DNA of 47,002 bases from Robiginitalea sp. GTDB lineage: Bacteria; Bacteroidota; Bacteroidia; Flavobacteriales; Flavobacteriaceae. Positions 44,301-47,002 of the stretch are shown one piece after another. The stretch is from the NCBI GenBank assembly GCA_024638915.1, contig JAHEJJ010000017.1:1-47002 (forward strand). Reading direction: 5' to 3'. The notes beneath the pieces are model-generated. The model saw only the letters and a program-made list of their open reading frames with translations, searched no databases and was not told the DNA's origin. Made by a program: the position numbers and the translations under genes. Numbering within the stretch: the first letter of the stretch is position 1; the number at the start of each line of letters is the position of its first letter.

Positions 44301-44806
44301 ATGGATATCTTCACCTTATCACTACCGTGGTTTAGAAGCTGGGATTTCCTTACGAATCCATAGTTACTACTGGAATTCCACTGATATCGTAAAGTTAATC
44401 CCAAATCGTGATTTACTTCTTCGAAAAGGATCTTATTGCCATACCGATTCTTGTAGAGATTTCGCGTTATTTTATGACGACCGCAGAGTCGTTCTGAAAA
44501 CGGTTCCCAGAGGTGCTTTGCCTCCCCGATATCAACGTGGAATATAGTTTTACTACCGGTGATCTCCACGGACTCGGTAATTTTATCATCTGTGTAGTAT
44601 GGGAATAGGGAGTATTGAGCATTTTTTCGTCCGGCAGTCAGACCTCCATTGCTGGATATGAACATCCAGTGGTTGGAATCACTGACAATGCTCATGAAAA
44701 ATGGCCGCAATTGGTCTGAATGGGTAATCTTAAAATACCCCTCCTTGTCGATTTGAACATATTTCAGTTTAACAGGATTTGCGATAGTGTTCTCTTGGTG
44801 CTGCAT
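41357..44806 (-). CDS. GH149/GH94-like beta-1,3-oligoglucan phosphorylase (probable)
   Basis: A 1149-residue protein with no signal peptide, so cytoplasmic. An N-terminal beta-sandwich with SSNGGLTAGRKNAQYSLFPYYTDD and RGHKITRN-like GRHKITRNLYKNRYGN leads to an alpha/alpha barrel with DYEGNWRDIFQNWEAL, DDPWSYIGYWGDHQI and PEWNDANNALVGNGVSMVTLYYL. The EWND at 644-647 lines up by eye with the GDWND motif of GH94, putting Asp 647 as the likely general acid. The size of about 1,100 residues and the locus suggest GH149, whose known members phosphorolyse beta-1,3-glucan oligomers to glucose 1-phosphate. Family assignment is from recognition, not a search; GH161 is an alternative. Confidence 0.85.
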   Translation of the reverse strand: MQHQENTIANPVKLKYVQIDKEGYFKITHSDQLRPFFMSIVSDSNHWMFISSNGGLTAGRKNAQYSLFPYYTDDKITESVEITGSKTIFHVDIGEAKHLWEPFSERLCGRHKITRNLYKNRYGNKILFEEVNHDLGLTLRYQWNSSSNYGFVRKSQLLNHGSDKVKISMVDGIQNILPYGVGSDLQNRQSNLVDAYKRSELLQESGLGIYALSAIIVDKAEPSEALKSNVAWSVGLEKPTYLLSSLQLAKFRDGMVLENEVDIKAEKGAYFTHTNFSLGAGTKKDWMIIANVNQDHSDIAELSRSIRKEKGLDQKINLDIENGTRRLIALNAASDGLQLTSDKLRDSRHFSNTLFNIMRGGIFDHNYQIEKWDFKNYLEKANRNVFGKFKDLVEKLPDVFTIGRLKELAEGSGDYHLKRLCLEYLPLKFSRRHGDPSRPWNVFSINTQSEIDGSKILDYEGNWRDIFQNWEALAYSYPEFIESMIHKFLNATTFDGYNPYRVTKGGFDWETIEPDDPWSYIGYWGDHQIIYLLKFLEFIEDYAPGRLEGYFDQEIFVYANVPYKIKAYQDLLDHPKDTIVFDDESDRKIRENRAKIGADGALLSSEKTAIYRVNFIEKILATVLAKLSNFIPEGGIWMNTQRPEWNDANNALVGNGVSMVTLYYLRRFLNFFNDILLKTEVDKVSVSAEIVEFFEGVHNTFANHRSLLNSEINNTDRKLIMDGLGEAGSAYRQKIYQKEFSGDKAVLDLNAVQELIGLSMLFTEHSIKANLRNDGLYHAYNLMTLENENEVSVSHLSEMLEGQVAVLSSGYLSGSEALRLLDGLKKSKLFRADQYSYLLYPNKELPRFAEKNRIAEEEVKSSALLSELINAGDTRIIKKDIDGAFHFNGDFKNASDLEESLNKLPVSTYSNLTDVEKHRVLQIFEKIFNHKAFTGRSGTFFGYEGLGSIYWHMVSKLLLAVQEVCLKAYLDNEDDQLVGKLLEHYYEINEGIGVHKPPSLYGAFPTDPYSHTPAGKGAQQPGMTGQVKEDILSRFGELGVFITAGKLNFNPCLLRKGEFLSEPKVFSYVDVKQEEKTLTLAAGSLCFTFCQIPVVYVLSSEENIEIAFENSTSKIIDSLTLDEATSKKVFERNGEISQIIVKLKEVDLR

Positions 44807-45112
44807 TTGCTTAAGGTCAGTTCTAGGTTGTTCAAAGTAGAGCCGAACAAAACCTACCGGTTTTGCTTTACCTGATTATTCTCATAATTTCTGGCGGTCT
44901 ATGCTTGTGGTCAGGATTCTGATTATTTAAAGGTTTTATTATACTTGTAATGGAGTTAGGCCAATCTCCCACCCAATTTAAGGTTCAAAAAAGGTCAAGT
45001 AATTTACTCAACCTTTTTCAGAACCAACGTCTAATTCAAATGGTTTCCTGAATTAACTTCAGGAAAGCGCTATTTCACCTGCGGGATGAAACAACTTTAG
45101 CTCCATCATATT
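44807..45112. other. 306-base gap between the phosphorylase and GH16 genes
   Basis: No coding frame is supported. It contains the hairpin at 44982-45025 and a TAGGTTTTG sequence on the minus strand (44856-44848), one base off the TAnnTTTG pattern, about 42 bases before the phosphorylase ATG. The -33 element is not convincing. Confidence 0.45.
44982..45025 (-). terminator. Stem-loop downstream of the GH16 gene
   Basis: GGTTC (44982-44986) pairs with GAACC (45021-45025), and inside it AAAAAGGT...AAGTAA pairs with TTACT...ACCTTTTT with a 2x2 internal mismatch. On the minus strand it carries T runs. It may terminate or protect the GH16 mRNA. Confidence 0.45.
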
Positions 45113-45952
45113 CTAGTTAACTTCCTTGTAAACCCTTACATAGTCGACAGTCATCATCTGTGGCCAGATGGTGTCTGGTGATGGGAATCCAACATAGGTA
45201 CCCCCAACCGCCACATTGAGCAACATAAAGAAAGGATCATCATAAACCCATTCCCCCTCCACGTCATTAGGGGTCAACCTTTGATAATTGACGTCATCTA
45301 CAAAGAAATCGATATAGTTTTCACCCCATTCGATAGCGAATACGTGAAATTTTTGATCAAATCTACCATCTTCGAGCACATAGTCTTTTCCAATCGACTC
45401 TTCTGCGGAATATCCAGGTCCGTGAATGGTACCTGCAATCACTTCAGGTTCGTTTCCTCGTAGCTCCATCATATCTATTTCGCCTGTTTGCGGCCAGCCC
45501 ACCTGATCGATGTCTGCCCCCAGCATCCAGAATGCCGGCCATAATCCTGGTCCGAAAGGAGTTTTTATACGAGCTTCAAAACGGCCATAGGCCTGTGAGA
45601 ACAAACCCTTGGTTTTGATGCGCCCGGAGGTAAACGCACGGCCGCCAAAGACCTCTTCTCTGGCGGTGATAACGAGGTTGCCTTCACCGTCTAAGGAAAC
45701 ATTCTCGGGCCTGTCTGTATAATATTCAAGCTCATTATTTCCCCAACCATCACCATTAGGTCCAGTTCCGATATCGTAAGTCCATTTCTCCGAATCGGGT
45801 GACTGACCTTCAGGTCCGTCGAATTCATCAGACCAAACAAGTTGATACTCACGATTAATGGTTTCAGCATCCTTGGTACAGGACGATACCACGAGTAATA
45901 GAATCCCGAAAAGAGCTGCCCCTGTTCTAATAACAAATTTTACTGATTTCAT
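45113..45952 (-). CDS. GH16 laminarinase-like glycoside hydrolase, lipoprotein
   Basis: A 279-residue lipoprotein (Cys 25 in VVSSC). The single GH16 domain starts YQLVWSDEFDGPEG and has the active-site strand EIDMME: nucleophile Glu 158, Asp 160 and acid/base Glu 163. The extra Met in the E-x-D-x-x-E pattern (beta-bulge) is the form seen in laminarinases. WGNNELEYYTDRPENV, GLFSQAYGRFEARIK and GPGLWPAFWMLG are further signatures. It most probably cuts beta-1,3-glucan (laminarin) internally at the cell surface. No attached binding module is present, but a probable binding protein lies upstream at 46107. Confidence 0.96.
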   Translation of the reverse strand: MKSVKFVIRTGAALFGILLLVVSSCTKDAETINREYQLVWSDEFDGPEGQSPDSEKWTYDIGTGPNGDGWGNNELEYYTDRPENVSLDGEGNLVITAREEVFGGRAFTSGRIKTKGLFSQAYGRFEARIKTPFGPGLWPAFWMLGADIDQVGWPQTGEIDMMELRGNEPEVIAGTIHGPGYSAEESIGKDYVLEDGRFDQKFHVFAIEWGENYIDFFVDDVNYQRLTPNDVEGEWVYDDPFFMLLNVAVGGTYVGFPSPDTIWPQMMTVDYVRVYKEVN

Positions 45953-46018
45953 AGCTAAGTAATTTCTGATTTAATTTTCAATTTTTATTAAAGATATTAA
46001 ACATACTTCCTCTACTCA

Positions 46019-46075
46019 AAGAAAACCTATATCTATTGGATTTCAATCTGCCTTTATATAGAAATAGGTTTTCTT
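46019..46075 (-). terminator. Large stem-loop between the binding-protein and GH16 genes
   Basis: AAGAAAACCTAT (46019-46030) is the exact reverse complement of ATAGGTTTTCTT (46064-46075), extended inward by TCTAT/ATAGA after one mismatch. Read on the minus strand it follows the binding-protein stop by 32 bases and could attenuate reading into GH16. Confidence 0.5.
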
Positions 46076-46106
46076 CATATTTATTTCACTTAGATTTCAT
46101 TATTCA

Positions 46107-47002
46107 TTATGGGTTAAGCGTAACAGATAAATTATCAATATTAGCTATTACACTACATCCGGCACCACCTCCACAAACCGCCTCAATAAGGACCGAGATA
46201 CCCTCAGATACGTCCTGACCAGTTATGGTAAATGTGCCAGTAAATGTCGTCCAACTGCCCGTTGGTGTTGGCGCCGGACTAAAGACATGAGTGAACGAAG
46301 CACCAGCAGCACCTTCTCCGAAAAGCAATACATTAAACACCGCTCCGGGTTGTACAACGGATCCTATATAGTCAAACTGAACCTGAACAACATCGGTTGA
46401 AGTAACTGTACCGGCGCCTATTCTTTCCTGTTTAAAAGCAGGATTACTAGGCCCTCCGGTAGCAAGCCTTCCAGACCAGGAACCACCATTGCTAACCGTA
46501 TTGTCTAATGCTGCAGTTCCACCGTTTTGGAATATAAACCAACCAGTGTCATCACCAGTCTCGAAATCACCATTGGTGGTAAGTTCTCCACCACCGCCTC
46601 CTCCAGGGGGTTTATAGAAATAGATATTGTCTATATACACATCTCCTGCGTTCACCAGGTCTACCACCACCTGCTGGATATTGCTGGAGCCACCCAGTCC
46701 GTTTGCCTGTAACTCCGTAAAAGGAATATCGAAGGACAACCAGGTTCCCTGCGCCATGGCAGGGGTGGAAGAAGCACCGACATTTATCGTTGCCTCAGTA
46801 GCGCCGCTACCAGGGATGTCTACCAGCTTCATCAAGTAAGCCGAACTACCATCCACTGCATTGGGGAACCAAAGATCGAATCGGAAGTTAGTCATACCGG
46901 CCGCCGCAGCGTCGATCTGATTACCTCCCCCGAGTTCTATCACCTGGAAGTTTCCACCACCACCTGAATTAAAGGTGTATTTCAAGGCAGAATTACCCCC
47001 GA
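46107..47002 (-). CDS. Partial secreted carbohydrate-binding-type protein, 5' end beyond the window
   Basis: The frame is open to the right edge; the visible C-terminal 298 residues hold two beta-sandwich-like modules joined by PPGGGGGGEL. The first (to about residue 140 of the visible part) ends with VYIDNIYFYKP, and the second runs from TNGDFETGDDTGWFIFQNGG to VIANIDNLSVTLNP, the pattern of CBM4/9-type carbohydrate-binding domains. There is no catalytic motif. It lies upstream of the GH16 gene in transcription order, where Bacteroidota glucan loci often have a surface glycan-binding protein following SusC/SusD. That identity is inferred. Confidence 0.8.
   Translation of the reverse strand, partial: GGNSALKYTFNSGGGGNFQVIELGGGNQIDAAAAGMTNFRFDLWFPNAVDGSSAYLMKLVDIPGSGATEATINVGASSTPAMAQGTWLSFDIPFTELQANGLGGSSNIQQVVVDLVNAGDVYIDNIYFYKPPGGGGGGELTTNGDFETGDDTGWFIFQNGGTAALDNTVSNGGSWSGRLATGGPSNPAFKQERIGAGTVTSTDVVQVQFDYIGSVVQPGAVFNVLLFGEGAAGASFTHVFSPAPTPTGSWTTFTGTFTITGQDVSEGISVLIEAVCGGGAGCSVIANIDNLSVTLNP

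Overview
The window looks like a chromosomal segment from a marine-type member of the Bacteroidota, most likely family Flavobacteriaceae. The evidence is two secreted proteins with type IX secretion (T9SS) type B sorting domains, promoters of the Bacteroidota form TTG-N19-TAnnTTTG, little use of Shine-Dalgarno sites with several TTG/GTG starts, and many families largely confined to this phylum (DUF4293, DUF1599, DUF3667, a BT_3928-like DoxX protein). The genus cannot be named from sequence alone. No phage, insertion sequence, rRNA or CRISPR array is visible.

Bases 1-5,500: an ECF sigma factor, divergent from two related Asp-rich lipoproteins. Next comes a Crp/Fnr regulator followed by a CRP-like dyad, an unlisted 32-residue membrane peptide and a DUF2892 protein. 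A minus-strand cluster follows: a DUF192 lipoprotein, lgt and yidD. The 3' end of yidD is partly duplicated around a small palindrome-bearing insert.

Bases 5,500-30,850: mostly housekeeping genes. They are cysS-folE, two tandem T9SS type B proteins, a FadL-like outer-membrane protein, a Gly/Trp/Tyr-repeat lipoprotein, proS, two identical tRNA-Glu genes with rpsT, a three-gene minus-strand group (lipoprotein, membrane protein, degenerate SDR), rho, a DUF4293 gene, a VOC protein, a phosphoesterase, truA with an ABC exporter, a DUF3667 protein, cdaA-folP, and a plus-strand run of DUF1599, BT_3928-like, tpiA, prmA and clpS.

Bases 30,950-47,002: a beta-glucan utilisation locus. The plus strand carries a GH30 lipoprotein and a sugar-porter MFS protein. 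Converging on them, the minus strand carries (in transcription order from the right edge) a partial Gly-rich, probably surface glycan-binding protein, a GH16 laminarinase-like lipoprotein, a 1149-residue GH149/GH94-like phosphorylase, a GH3 lipoprotein, a GH17 lipoprotein, a second GH30 lipoprotein, a GPH-type MFS transporter and a GH17 protein with no signal peptide. The inferred scheme is that GH16 and GH17 cut beta-1,3-glucan outside the cytoplasm, GH30 removes beta-1,6 branches, GH3 trims oligomers, the MFS proteins import the products, and the phosphorylase releases glucose 1-phosphate in the cytoplasm. The likely natural substrate is laminarin. No SusC/SusD pair lies in the window; it may lie beyond the right edge.

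I saw no clearly unprecedented system. The items most worth a second look are the cytoplasmic GH17 with the phosphorylase, the yidD tail duplication, the CRP-like dyad with its small membrane ORF, and the repeat-rich lipoprotein.
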